Origin: Pedobacter sp. AK013 | Lineage (GTDB): Bacteria; Bacteroidota; Bacteroidia; Sphingobacteriales; Sphingobacteriaceae | Assembly: GCF_014205835.1 (NCBI RefSeq) | Contig: NZ_JACHCQ010000013.1 | Span: forward strand, 62,001 to 126,000 | Direction: 5' to 3' | Length of the DNA: 64,000 nucleotides | In this document: positions 16,535 through 26,057 of the stretch, in pieces | Layout: each line of letters opens with the position of its first letter | Numbering within the stretch: position 1 is the stretch's first letter | Program-made: the position numbers and the translations under genes | Notes under the pieces: generated by a model | Database searches by the model: none | What the model was told of the DNA's origin: nothing | Seen by the model: only the letters and a program-made list of their open reading frames with translations

Positions 16535-19500
16535 ATGATTAAAATTTTTACTAAAAGGAACGTTCCAAAACGTGTCTTACTGCTACTGCTTTGCCTTTAT
16601 CTGGGGTTAAGTGCTTATGCACAAACGCCATCTGTTAAAGGGGTTATTAAAGACGCAAAAGAAACCATTGTAGGCGCAACTGTTATCGCTCAAAATGTAC
16701 AAACGGGGGTTAAAACAACAACCTCATCTGATAAGAACGGTGTATTTAGCTTTCCAAGACTAGTGGCAGGGCCATACAGGTTCACCATCAATTTTATTGG
16801 TTACGAAACAAAAACAGTTACCGGCCAAGTTAAAGACGGAGGAACTTTCTCGCTTTCTATTGAACTACGAGAAAGTAATACGTTGCTTGATAAAGAGGTC
16901 GTTGTAACAGGTACAGGTATCAATAGGAATAGAAACACCTTTACGGGGAGTACAGCCACATTTTCTGGTGATGACTTAAAAATGGTTGGGAATAACAACA
17001 TTATCCAAAGTTTAAGAACATTAGATCCTTCTTTTTTATTGATAGAAAATAATTTAGCGGGTTCTAATCCAAATGTTTTACCTGTTATTGAGGTAAGGGG
17101 TAAAAGTAGTGTACCAAGTGCCAGTTTAAGAGATCAGTTTGGAGGAGATCCGAACCAGCCATTATTTATTTTAGATGGTTTCGAATCAACTTTACAAACC
17201 ATTGTGGATTTGGATATTAACAGGGTGGGATCGGTTACGATATTAAAAGATGCGGCATCAACAGCTCTTTATGGGGCCAGGGCATCAAACGGCGTGGTTG
17301 TTATTGAAACCATCAGACCAAAATCGGGAGAACTTCAGTTTACTTATTCAAATGATTTCAGGGTAGAAAGTCCTGATTTATCTGGATACAATATGATGAA
17401 TGCAACCGAAAAGCTAGAATTCGAAAGGTTATCGGGAAGATATTCTGCAGCAGACGGAAACCCAACGCAACAGGTTTATTTAGATCAACTGTATAATTCG
17501 CATTTAGCCAAAATTAAAAGAGGGGTTGATAGTTATTGGCTAAGCGAACCTATACAAACTGGCTACAGCAACAACTCATCCGTTTTTGTACAGGGTGGGG
17601 ATAATACTTTTACTTATGGCGTAGGGATGAATTATAAAACCCAAACCGGTGCGATGAAAGGCTCAGGAAGAGATAGCTATAGTGGAAGCATTAATCTTAC
17701 TTACCGGAAAAACAAGTTAAACGTTAATAATATTACCTACATCAGGGGTTATTCTGCTTATAATTCTCCTTATGGCTCCTTTTCAGATTATGTAAATGCA
17801 AATCCATATTTTGAAAAGAACTACACCGACCGATATTTAGAGATTTCGAGACAGTCAAACGGTGTGGAGATTAAAGTTAGGAATCCGTTGTATGATGCCA
17901 CTCTTCCGCAATACGACAATACTAAAAATTTAGAGGTTCAGAACAATTTAAATATCAATTATGATTTAACGCCCGATTTAAGATTAAATGGTGCGGTTCA
18001 AATTACAAAGGGTAATAAAAAAGGAAAGATTTTTAGGGCACCAGAAAGTAGTGATTTTGAAGATGTTACTTTATTAAGAAAGGGAACTTATCAGGATAGT
18101 AGTTCGAATAATTTATCTTATCAGGCAAATCTGTTGCTTACCTACTATAAAGCAATTGCCCAAAAGCATGTTTTGAATGCAAATTTTAGGGCAACAATTA
18201 ATGAAAAGCAGGATGATAGTTTTATCACCCTTTCTGAAGGTTTCCCGCAAGGAAGCAATGGGAATCCGCGGTTTGCCTATGGTTATGCCGAGAACGGAGC
18301 GCCTAAAGCTGCATCTAGTATTTACAGAACACTAAACGGAACTCTTTCTGCAAACTATGCTTACGATAATAGATTTTTGGCGGATGCTTCTTACCGTTTG
18401 GATGGTTCGACCGCTTTTGGAAGAAATAAGCAGTTTTCGCCATATTATTCGGTTGGTTTAGGCTGGAACATTCATAACGAAGAACTTTTTAAAGGAAAAA
18501 GTTGGATAAACAGATTAAAGCTATTCGGGAATATTGGAGTAACGGGTAATCAGAATTACGGAAATGTAACCTCTGTATCCGTTTATAATTACAACAGTAA
18601 TAGCAATTACAATCAATTTGGACAAGGCATTGATTTAAGCACTCTTGGAAACCCAGATTTAGCCCCACAAAAAACAAGACAAATTAGTGGAGGATTGGAT
18701 TTTATGCTTTTTAACACCAGGTTTACGGGTTACATTAATGCCTACACTAAAAAAACAGACCCATTAGTGGTAGCGGTTGATTTACCCTCATCAACAGGTG
18801 TTTTTAGCTATCCTTTAAATGCGGGTACCTTAACTTATAAAGGGGTAGAAGTGAAATTAAATTATTCGCCCATTTATAATACCGCAAAAAGAGTTGTATT
18901 GATGCTTGGTCTTACGGGCTCGATGTTTAAGAGTAAATATGCAGGCTTTGGAAACACATTGAACTCATTAAACAAACAACAGGAGTTAAGTAAAAGTATT
19001 TTGAGATTTACAGATGGGTATAGTGCTGAAACCATTTGGGCTGCCAAGTCTTTAGGTATCGATCCGGCAACAGGAAGGGAAGTATTTTTAACACCAAGTG
19101 GCCAATACTCATTTGATTATAATGCCGCTAATATATTGCCGGTAGGAAATACAACACCAACGGTTGAAGGCGTATTTACCACAAACCTAATGTTTAAAGG
19201 ATTTACTTTTGGCGTTAATGTAAGGTATAAGCTCGGGGGAGATGTATTTAACAAGGTTTTATTTGATAAGGTTGAAAATATCAGCTTTTCGAATATAACG
19301 CTTAACCAGGATAAAAGAGCCTTGTATGACAGGTGGCAAAGCCCTGGAGATGTGGCACAGTTTAAATCTATATCGCAAACCGCTACCACTCCGATTTCTT
19401 CAAGATTTGTACAAAAGGAAAATATAATAACTGGTGAGGCCATCAATATTGGCTATACTTTCGACAATAAAACCTGGGTTAAAAAGTTGGGCATGCGCTC

Positions 19501-19618
19501 TTTCGCCGTTAATGCACTGGCAAACGATATTTTCACCGCATCGACCATTAGGCAGGAGCGAGGTATAGATTATCCTTTTGCCAGAACCGTATCATTTAGT
19601 TTTAGGGCCTCATTTTAA
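16535..19618 (+). CDS. SusC/RagA-type TonB-dependent outer-membrane transporter
   Basis: At 1027 residues it has a signal peptide of about 30 residues ending in SAYAQ. A CarboxypepD_reg-like domain follows (VKGVIKDAKETIVGATVIAQ, about 34-115), then the plug (EVVVTGTGINRNRNTFTGST ... SVTILKDAASTALYGARASN, about 120-265). The rest is a large beta-barrel ending in the aromatic-rich VSFSFRASF. It has no N-terminal STN domain, although it follows a sigma/FecR pair. SusC proteins import nutrients bound by the SusD lid, powered by TonB. The substrate cannot be read from sequence; no glycoside hydrolase lies in the locus. The partner SusD begins 11 bp downstream. Confidence 0.95.
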   Translation: MIKIFTKRNVPKRVLLLLLCLYLGLSAYAQTPSVKGVIKDAKETIVGATVIAQNVQTGVKTTTSSDKNGVFSFPRLVAGPYRFTINFIGYETKTVTGQVKDGGTFSLSIELRESNTLLDKEVVVTGTGINRNRNTFTGSTATFSGDDLKMVGNNNIIQSLRTLDPSFLLIENNLAGSNPNVLPVIEVRGKSSVPSASLRDQFGGDPNQPLFILDGFESTLQTIVDLDINRVGSVTILKDAASTALYGARASNGVVVIETIRPKSGELQFTYSNDFRVESPDLSGYNMMNATEKLEFERLSGRYSAADGNPTQQVYLDQLYNSHLAKIKRGVDSYWLSEPIQTGYSNNSSVFVQGGDNTFTYGVGMNYKTQTGAMKGSGRDSYSGSINLTYRKNKLNVNNITYIRGYSAYNSPYGSFSDYVNANPYFEKNYTDRYLEISRQSNGVEIKVRNPLYDATLPQYDNTKNLEVQNNLNINYDLTPDLRLNGAVQITKGNKKGKIFRAPESSDFEDVTLLRKGTYQDSSSNNLSYQANLLLTYYKAIAQKHVLNANFRATINEKQDDSFITLSEGFPQGSNGNPRFAYGYAENGAPKAASSIYRTLNGTLSANYAYDNRFLADASYRLDGSTAFGRNKQFSPYYSVGLGWNIHNEELFKGKSWINRLKLFGNIGVTGNQNYGNVTSVSVYNYNSNSNYNQFGQGIDLSTLGNPDLAPQKTRQISGGLDFMLFNTRFTGYINAYTKKTDPLVVAVDLPSSTGVFSYPLNAGTLTYKGVEVKLNYSPIYNTAKRVVLMLGLTGSMFKSKYAGFGNTLNSLNKQQELSKSILRFTDGYSAETIWAAKSLGIDPATGREVFLTPSGQYSFDYNAANILPVGNTTPTVEGVFTTNLMFKGFTFGVNVRYKLGGDVFNKVLFDKVENISFSNITLNQDKRALYDRWQSPGDVAQFKSISQTATTPISSRFVQKENIITGEAINIGYTFDNKTWVKKLGMRSFAVNALANDIFTASTIRQERGIDYPFARTVSFSFRASF

Positions 19619-19629
19619 TAAATATATAG

Positions 19630-21060
19630 ATGAAAAAGAATTGTATAAAATTATCTGTAGCAGCAATTGTATTGACGCTGTTATTGGGCGCTTGCAAAAA
19701 ATTCCTTAACGTTCAACCAGAAGATAAGGTTATAGAAGCGCAGGTATTTTCAAGCAAAAGCGGAATTAATACGGCATTAAATGGCTTGTATATAAACCTG
19801 GCTAAATCTAATCTATATGGAGAAAACCTTACCCTTTCTACAGTGGAGATTTTAGCACAGCGATATAATGTGCCATCAACGCATAGTTTATATAAAATTG
19901 CCTCTTATGCCTATGGGGATAAACCGGCAACCACCAAATTCGATGCCATTTGGACTGACGCCTATTCTACGATTCTAAATATCAATAGTTTTTTAGAAAA
20001 TCTTGAGAAATATACTGGCGTATTGGATACGAAAACGGAATCTCTTTATAAGGGAGAGGCTTTGGCCATGAGGGCTTTACTTCACCTGGATCTTTTAAGA
20101 CTATATGGCCCTAAATACAATTCAGCAGATTCGACCAAACAATCTATTCCATATTACGAAAACAGTCAATCGAAAATTAATCCGCTTTTGCCCGCAAATC
20201 AAATCATGCAAAAGGTTTTGAGCGATCTTCAGCACGCAGAAGAATTACTCAAAAATGATATCATTATTACTGCGGGGATTAATCCTCCCGCTGCAAATGC
20301 GGAGGTTGATTTTGTTAACAATAGTCGCAACTACCGCTTAAATTATTATGCTGTTAAAGGTTTATTGGCCAGAGCCTACCTATATCGCGGAGACAAAGTA
20401 TCGGCACTCGCGGCAGCGAAATCAGTTATTCAGCAGGCCGATAAATTTAAGTGGACTACCACCACCAATGCCTTAAGTGAGAAAGTAAATCCTGACCGTG
20501 TATTTTCTACTGAAATGATATTTGGGACAATGAATACCCAGCTTTACAACAATTACCTTGCGCTGTTTGATCCGGCGGTTACAGAGGGCAACATTTTGGC
20601 GCCTGCACCAGCAAGATTAACAGCCGTTTTCGAATCTAACGAAAGCGATTATAGGTATAACTTAAATTGGCAGATCCCATCAACTGGTATAAAAAGCTAC
20701 AGAACCTTTTATAAATATGCAGATGTTGTAGATAAAACCAAAACTTTCAGGTTTACCATTCCGCTTTTAAAAATTAGTGAGATGTACTACATCGCTGCTG
20801 AATGTGAACCAGTTGCTGCAGATGGGATTAACCAATTAAATGTGGTGCGTCTTAACAGGGGCTTAGCTAACCTATCTACTACCGTGAATGTAAATACCGA
20901 ACTACAAAAAGAATATCAAAAGGAATTTTTTGGAGAAGGACAGCTGTTTTATTACTACAAACGCCGGAATGTAACCTCGGTAGGTAACGGAACCGGCAGT
21001 GGCAATATTACCATTGTTCCGGTAGTGCCATTACCATTATCAGAAAGTCAATATCGTTAA
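19630..21060 (+). CDS. RagB/SusD-type nutrient-binding lipoprotein
   Basis: A surface lipoprotein of 476 residues that forms the lid of the SusC transporter just upstream. The signal sequence ends in the lipobox LLLGAC, followed by KKFLNVQPEDKV, which is the typical SusD opening. The helical TPR-like core carries the family patterns ALNGLYINLAKSN and EALAMRALLHLDLLRLYGP, and the C-terminal region has RFTIPLLKISEMYYIAAE and EYQKEFFGEGQLFYYYKR. Domain is complete. It is tightly spaced within the operon. Ligand unknown. Confidence 0.95.
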   Translation: MKKNCIKLSVAAIVLTLLLGACKKFLNVQPEDKVIEAQVFSSKSGINTALNGLYINLAKSNLYGENLTLSTVEILAQRYNVPSTHSLYKIASYAYGDKPATTKFDAIWTDAYSTILNINSFLENLEKYTGVLDTKTESLYKGEALAMRALLHLDLLRLYGPKYNSADSTKQSIPYYENSQSKINPLLPANQIMQKVLSDLQHAEELLKNDIIITAGINPPAANAEVDFVNNSRNYRLNYYAVKGLLARAYLYRGDKVSALAAAKSVIQQADKFKWTTTTNALSEKVNPDRVFSTEMIFGTMNTQLYNNYLALFDPAVTEGNILAPAPARLTAVFESNESDYRYNLNWQIPSTGIKSYRTFYKYADVVDKTKTFRFTIPLLKISEMYYIAAECEPVAADGINQLNVVRLNRGLANLSTTVNVNTELQKEYQKEFFGEGQLFYYYKRRNVTSVGNGTGSGNITIVPVVPLPLSESQYR

Positions 21061-21078
21061 CCAAAAAAAATTAATCCA

Positions 21079-21840
21079 ATGAAAGAAATTAAATTTTATA
21101 CTGCAGGTTTACTGATATTGATATTGGCAAATTCTTGCAAAAAAAACCTGGAAACCTACAGTGGTAAAAACAATATCTATTTTAATGAAGCTGGGAGATT
21201 GCCCGCTTTTACTGGCGAAGTAATTAGGGATTCGACCGTGATGTCTTTTTCCTTGGCGAAAAGTACAGATTCAGTTGTAAATATGATAATCAAAACAACT
21301 GGTACAGTAAGCGATAAAGACCGTTCTTATAAACTGATAATCGATCCGGTTTCGACGGCCATAGAAGGAAAACATTACGATGCTTTACCTCAAACATTCA
21401 GTATCAAAAAAAATAAACTTCAGGATACCGTTAAGATTAAATTTCATAGATCTGTTGATATGCAGGCACAGAATTTTACACTGTTTTTTAAGCTCGAAGC
21501 CAACGAAAACTTTAGTGCCGATATGGTAGATAAATTAATTAATGCTACCACGGGGCAAAGACTAAGCTTTATCAGATACCGGTGGTTTATAAATGATATT
21601 ATTAAAAAACCAGGTAGGTGGTTAGATGGGTACCTAGGTACTTTTACTAGGAAAAAGTTGAGTTTGATTGTTCAGGTATTGGGGATAGACCCGGCCTACA
21701 TGGACACCTCGATGTCGATTGCTGAGCTTACTGCATATGGAAAATTTATGCAGCGTTATTTGAACGATCAAAAAGCAGCAGGAAAAACCATTTACGAAGA
21801 AGACGGATCAGAAATGATTATGGGTTCTTCTGTTCAATAA
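21079..21840 (+). CDS. DUF4843 domain-containing lipoprotein
   Basis: A 253-residue lipoprotein with signal segment LLILILANSC and a following KKN. The body matches the DUF4843 family: NIYFNEAG near the start, a predicted Ig-like beta-sandwich with DSVVNMIIKTTGTVSDKDR, and the IEGKHYDALPQTFSIKKNKL block common to this family. Members are almost always next to SusC/SusD pairs lacking carbohydrate enzymes and are presumed to be surface accessory binding proteins. It begins 18 bp after susD. Biochemical function is not established. Confidence 0.88.
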   Translation: MKEIKFYTAGLLILILANSCKKNLETYSGKNNIYFNEAGRLPAFTGEVIRDSTVMSFSLAKSTDSVVNMIIKTTGTVSDKDRSYKLIIDPVSTAIEGKHYDALPQTFSIKKNKLQDTVKIKFHRSVDMQAQNFTLFFKLEANENFSADMVDKLINATTGQRLSFIRYRWFINDIIKKPGRWLDGYLGTFTRKKLSLIVQVLGIDPAYMDTSMSIAELTAYGKFMQRYLNDQKAAGKTIYEEDGSEMIMGSSVQ

Positions 21841-21864
21841 ATCTATCTCTTAAATTAATTGATT

Positions 21865-23388
21865 ATGACTTTCAAGAAATATATATTAATAATTGCGCTT
21901 TGCATTACAGGAGGGTTTAATGCCTGTAAAAAAGACCTGGGCAATTACAATTATAATGATATAAATGAATTATCTGCTGTTGGGGGTATTGCGCCAGATT
22001 TAACTGCAATATATAGTAAACAATTCGTTTTAAAACCTGATTTGAAGTTTACACAGGATGCCGGAGCAGACGAATCCAAATACAGTTACGAGTGGTCTTA
22101 CATTGGGCCGAATGGATTAGGCGGCTCAAAGCTTTTTACATTGGCCACAACAAGGAACCTCGATTTAAAAATGACAATTATTGCTGGTACTTATCAGTTC
22201 TATTATTCTGTTACTGATAAAAATACCGGAGTTAAATTCAGGTATCCTTTTACATTAAAAGTGGTAAATGAGATCAATGAAGGCTGGATGCTGATGTGTG
22301 ATGTATCGGGAAAAGCCAGAGTAGATATGCTTTCGTTAAATACCAACAATGCCTTCGACTTGATTATAGATTTATTGGCCACAACTGGCTCAGACCTAAA
22401 ACTAGATGGAAAACCCGTAATGGCTTATACCTATAACACGGGTCTTTTACTTGGCCCCGATCAAATTAGTTATGGTGTTTATTTCGGTACTGATAAAAGC
22501 ACTCAAAAGGTCGACCCTAATACATTTAAATGGACAAAAACCATGGGGTTAACATATGAGATGTATGGAAACATTCCTGAGGGTTTTTATGCAGATGTTA
22601 TTAAACAACGCGCAGGAAGCGCCGCATATATGATTGGAAATCAGGATGCTTATTATTACGAGCGAGTACAAAGCATATATTATTCTGCGCCCATAAATTA
22701 TATAACAGCCGAGCAAAAAGGATTTAAGGTTGCTCCTTTCATTGCAGGAAATCCGGCTATTGTGAGTAACGCACATGCTATATTTTACGATACCACCAAC
22801 CGTAGATTTGTAAAACATACTGGTTCAGCGGCAACTTGTACAACATTGCCAAACCCTCCGGATGCACAGAAGTTGTTCAATTTTACTACCGGAATGGATT
22901 TGGTTTATATGCAATGGGTAGCCTTTAATGGCGGTGAGGTATTTAGTGTGCTCAAAGATCCCAGCTCATCAAAACGCTACCTGGCCCGATTTAACAGCGG
23001 TAACAATGCCCAGTCTTACTATGCCGAGATTTTAGCAACAGATTTTGCCAATGCGGAATTCTATGCGGTAAGCCCTGATTTAGGTTATATTTTTTATAGC
23101 GTTGGCGGTAAAGTTTACGAATACGATATGTCTTTAAAATCGACCAAACTGATGCTTGATATGGGAACGAAGAAAATCTCTTTCTTACAGTTTTATGAGT
23201 TTAAGAATACCACAAAATACAAAGACTCAAATAAGTTAATGGTTGCATCATACGATCTGGCATTACCTGAAGGTCAAAACGGAAGCCTTAACGTTTATAC
23301 TGTTCCACCTGTAAATGGCGATTTGATACCATATAACAATTATAGCGGCTTCGGAAAAATTAAGAGTCTAACTTACAGAGAGCGTTAA
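21865..23388 (+). CDS. PKD-like family lipoprotein
   Basis: 507 residues from the ATG at 21865; a TTG six bases earlier is a possible but less likely start. The signal sequence ends at a lipobox around GGFNACKKD. A PKD-like Ig domain occupies the first 140 residues (SYEWSYIGPNGLGGSKLF ... TYQFYYSVTDKNTGVKF). The larger C-terminal part is beta-rich with repeated short strands such as GEVFSVLKD, LGYIFYSVGGKVYEYD and NKLMVASYDLALPEGQNG, suggesting a propeller-like fold. It follows the DUF4843 gene by 24 bp, the order seen in other Bacteroidota. Probably a surface ligand-binding protein; no enzyme motif seen. Confidence 0.82.
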   Translation: MTFKKYILIIALCITGGFNACKKDLGNYNYNDINELSAVGGIAPDLTAIYSKQFVLKPDLKFTQDAGADESKYSYEWSYIGPNGLGGSKLFTLATTRNLDLKMTIIAGTYQFYYSVTDKNTGVKFRYPFTLKVVNEINEGWMLMCDVSGKARVDMLSLNTNNAFDLIIDLLATTGSDLKLDGKPVMAYTYNTGLLLGPDQISYGVYFGTDKSTQKVDPNTFKWTKTMGLTYEMYGNIPEGFYADVIKQRAGSAAYMIGNQDAYYYERVQSIYYSAPINYITAEQKGFKVAPFIAGNPAIVSNAHAIFYDTTNRRFVKHTGSAATCTTLPNPPDAQKLFNFTTGMDLVYMQWVAFNGGEVFSVLKDPSSSKRYLARFNSGNNAQSYYAEILATDFANAEFYAVSPDLGYIFYSVGGKVYEYDMSLKSTKLMLDMGTKKISFLQFYEFKNTTKYKDSNKLMVASYDLALPEGQNGSLNVYTVPPVNGDLIPYNNYSGFGKIKSLTYRER

Positions 23389-23418
23389 TCAAAATTCTTC
23401 AACATACAAATTAAACCA

Positions 23419-24801
23419 ATGAAAATTAAAGCATTATTAAGCACCGTTTTGTGCATCATTACACTTACCGCAATGGCGCAGGCGCCAGTTGAAGTAAAAG
23501 GTCTTTTAAAAAAGAAAAGATCATCAGCCGTTAAACTATTTAAGGTGAAATACGGAAAGAGTATAGAAATTGCGAATGCCAGTCCAAGTGCCAATGGCCA
23601 GTTTGGTTTTTTGTTCTATCCGGAGTACGAAGGTTTATATGTAATCGGTACAGGTAACGAAAACAGCCCGAACGATAATTATAAATTCTATTTTAAGGGA
23701 GGCGAGCAGTTATCAATAAGTCTGTTGGATTCGAGTTACGTATTAACCGGAAAACTAAACTCAAAAGAAAATGTGGTATTAACGCAGTGGCATGATTTAA
23801 CTTTTCCATTGGAGCAAAAGGCCATCAACTTTATGAAAGTGCAGAGTACTTTTGTTGATTATTTCCCTCAACAAGAAGAAATTGTAGCGAAAAGTAAAAC
23901 GTTCTTAAACGGAAAAAGCACAGGTAACGCAAAATTTGATAAACAGATTAAAGATATTATGGCTTTAGATCTGGCCAGTTATGCGACTAACTTTTTAAAT
24001 ACACCCCGTTCTGCACATCCTTCGGTTGAAGAGTACAGTAATTTTTACAGCAGTTTAAAAGCAGTAGATTTCGCAAAAACAACCGATAAGGTGTACAATT
24101 ATCCATGGGGTTACCGCACCCTTTTGGGCATCATCAGTGTAAATATGCGTCAGGATGGCAAAGCCTATAAAAGAGGAGTAGAGGGAGTAGATATTTTTGC
24201 TTCTTATCTTCCAAATGACACTTTAAAGGGTGATTTGGCTTTAGAAAATGCTGCCGGTTATAAAGCAATAGGCGATTATCAAACCTTAATGGCAAAATAT
24301 GATAAATACGTGATTACCAAAGCACAAAAAGAGCGTAGCAGCAACATTATGAACCCCTTATTAACCTATAAACCAGGTACCGATGCTTACGAATTTTCTT
24401 ATGCAGACAACAATGGTAAAATGCATAGCTTGAAAGATTTTAAAGGAAAGGTGGTATTGGTTGATACCTGGGCAACCTGGTGCGGACCTTGTAAGGCTGA
24501 AATTCCATTTCTAAAGAAGCTGGAAGAGGAGATGAAAGGGACAGATGTGCAGATCATCAGTTTATCTACCGATGCTGAAAAGGATAAAGAAAAATGGCTT
24601 AAAATGATCAAAGATGAAAATTTGGGCGGCTTACAGCTTTTTGCAGGCGGACCAGCTAATGAGTTTTCTAAATACTATAAAATTAATACCATTCCCCGTT
24701 TTTTGGTTTTCGATAAACAGGGCAAAATTGTAACCGTTGATTCACCCCGTCCTTCTCAGCCAGAGTTAAAAGCTTTATTGCAAAAAACGCTAGCCAATTA
24801 G
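23419..24801 (+). CDS. TlpA-family thiol-disulphide oxidoreductase (first copy)
   Basis: At 460 residues it has an N-terminal signal peptide (cleavage near AMAQA). A DUF4369-like beta domain (VEVKGLLKKKRSSAVKLF ..., about 25-120) and a helical middle follow. The C-terminal thioredoxin fold (about 320-460) has the redox motif WATWCGPCKAEIPF with C355 and C358 and the cis-proline loop NTIPRFLVFD. Such proteins act in the periplasm as membrane-facing or soluble disulphide reductases. It is the last gene before the terminator at 24808-24839, thus probably the end of the main sigma-SusCD transcript. Confidence 0.92.
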   Translation: MKIKALLSTVLCIITLTAMAQAPVEVKGLLKKKRSSAVKLFKVKYGKSIEIANASPSANGQFGFLFYPEYEGLYVIGTGNENSPNDNYKFYFKGGEQLSISLLDSSYVLTGKLNSKENVVLTQWHDLTFPLEQKAINFMKVQSTFVDYFPQQEEIVAKSKTFLNGKSTGNAKFDKQIKDIMALDLASYATNFLNTPRSAHPSVEEYSNFYSSLKAVDFAKTTDKVYNYPWGYRTLLGIISVNMRQDGKAYKRGVEGVDIFASYLPNDTLKGDLALENAAGYKAIGDYQTLMAKYDKYVITKAQKERSSNIMNPLLTYKPGTDAYEFSYADNNGKMHSLKDFKGKVVLVDTWATWCGPCKAEIPFLKKLEEEMKGTDVQIISLSTDAEKDKEKWLKMIKDENLGGLQLFAGGPANEFSKYYKINTIPRFLVFDKQGKIVTVDSPRPSQPELKALLQKTLAN

Positions 24802-24807
24802 GTTATT

Positions 24808-24839
24808 GCTTTGCCGCTATCTCGGCGGCAAAGCTTTTT
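24808..24839 (+). terminator. Strong intrinsic terminator between two TlpA genes
   Basis: A perfect 10-bp stem, GCTTTGCCGC (24808-24817) and GCGGCAAAGC (24825-24834), with a 7-nt loop and a run of five T (24835-24839). It starts 7 bp after the stop of the first TlpA gene and ends 17 bp before the ATG of the second, inside an otherwise tightly packed gene series. Confidence 0.88.
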
Positions 24840-24856
24840 ACATTTTCTTTTACCAA

Positions 24857-26038
24857 ATGATAACAATAAAAAAACTATTGCTGGCTACGCTTTTGCTCTT
24901 TTTTTTACCCAGGGCATATTGCCAGAATGATAGCATACAAATTAGCGGGCGATTAAAAGGCCTGGGAAATAAATCGGTTTGGATTTCTTTTGCTGATGAT
25001 GCTGGTGTATCCAGAAGTTACAGGGCAAATGCCAGTAACGATGCCTTTTCTTTAAAGGTGCCCCGTTTGCAAAGACCTGCCATTGCCCGGTTTGATGTTT
25101 CGATATCAAGGGGTTTAAATGCGACAAACGACAACAAAACCGTGTCGAATCCGGCGCCCGTTCTCGATCTGTTTGTTTTTGATAAAAGCATACAAATAAC
25201 TGGCGATGCCTTATTGGTTCAGTTTGCTAAAGTAAGTGGAGATGAAGAAAACCATGTGTTTGACACCTATAAACAGCTGGTAAAAAAAGATGAAATGCGT
25301 AATTACGAAATTATGCAGTTGCTTTTTAATGGAGAAAAAAATACGAATGCGGCGCAATCAAAGGCGCTTAGTGCTGAGGCTACTGCAATAAACAGAAAAT
25401 TGGTTAACGTAAAGCGCGACTTTGTTAAAAACCATCCGGATGCCTTTGCTTCTGTATTTTTATTAACCCGAATGCAAAACCTGTATACCGCAGGCGATTT
25501 TATTTCCACGTGGAACAGTTTATCATCCAAATATAAAAACCATCCTATTGCAGAGAGGATCAAGGCATACATCAAAAAAATAAGTGCTACACCTGAAGGA
25601 TCGGATGCCATTGGTTTTCTGAAAACCGACAATCATGGCAAAACCATCAATTTGGCTGATTTTAAGGGAAAGACTGTACTGCTCGATTTTTGGGGCAGCT
25701 GGTGCGGGCCTTGCCGGGCCAGTAACCCACATCTTAAGGCATTATACGCAAAATACCAATCCAAAGGTTTTGAAATTATAGCCATAGCACAAGAGCAGAA
25801 AAAATTACTTAGCGAGGCACGCACAGCCTGGCTTAAGGCTATCGAAGAAGATGGGCTCACCTATATCAATGTGCTTAATAATGAGGATATGGATAAGCAG
25901 AATTTGGTAAAAGACTATAACATTATGGCTTTCCCAACCAAGATACTGCTCAGCAGCGAGGGTAAAATAATACTTCGTATTACCTCGAGTGCTACTGATG
26001 ATATTGACCTGGCCCTCGAAAAAATTTATGGATTTTAA
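24857..26038 (+). CDS. TlpA-family thiol-disulphide oxidoreductase (second copy)
   Basis: The ATG at 24857 (MITIKKLLLATLLLF) is chosen because an upstream in-frame start would put the terminator stem inside the coding region and lacks a signal peptide. The resulting 393-residue protein has a signal peptide ending at YCQN, an N-terminal DUF4369-like domain and a thioredoxin fold with WGSWCGPCRASNP (C283, C286), EIIAIAQEQ and the cis-proline loop IMAFPTKILLS. It is clearly paralogous in design to the previous gene, but the sequences are well diverged. Expression depends on read-through or its own promoter, which I could not find. Confidence 0.9.
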   Translation: MITIKKLLLATLLLFFLPRAYCQNDSIQISGRLKGLGNKSVWISFADDAGVSRSYRANASNDAFSLKVPRLQRPAIARFDVSISRGLNATNDNKTVSNPAPVLDLFVFDKSIQITGDALLVQFAKVSGDEENHVFDTYKQLVKKDEMRNYEIMQLLFNGEKNTNAAQSKALSAEATAINRKLVNVKRDFVKNHPDAFASVFLLTRMQNLYTAGDFISTWNSLSSKYKNHPIAERIKAYIKKISATPEGSDAIGFLKTDNHGKTINLADFKGKTVLLDFWGSWCGPCRASNPHLKALYAKYQSKGFEIIAIAQEQKKLLSEARTAWLKAIEEDGLTYINVLNNEDMDKQNLVKDYNIMAFPTKILLSSEGKIILRITSSATDDIDLALEKIYGF

Positions 26039-26057
26039 ATCCACCTACTCAGATAAA

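Noticed and set aside
24806..24856. Upstream extension of the second TlpA gene
   Set aside because: It would place the 24808-24839 terminator inside the coding region and remove the signal peptide from the N-terminus.
25502..25517. Third possible parS site ATTTCCACGTGGAACA
   Set aside because: Three mismatches to the consensus and located inside a TlpA coding sequence.
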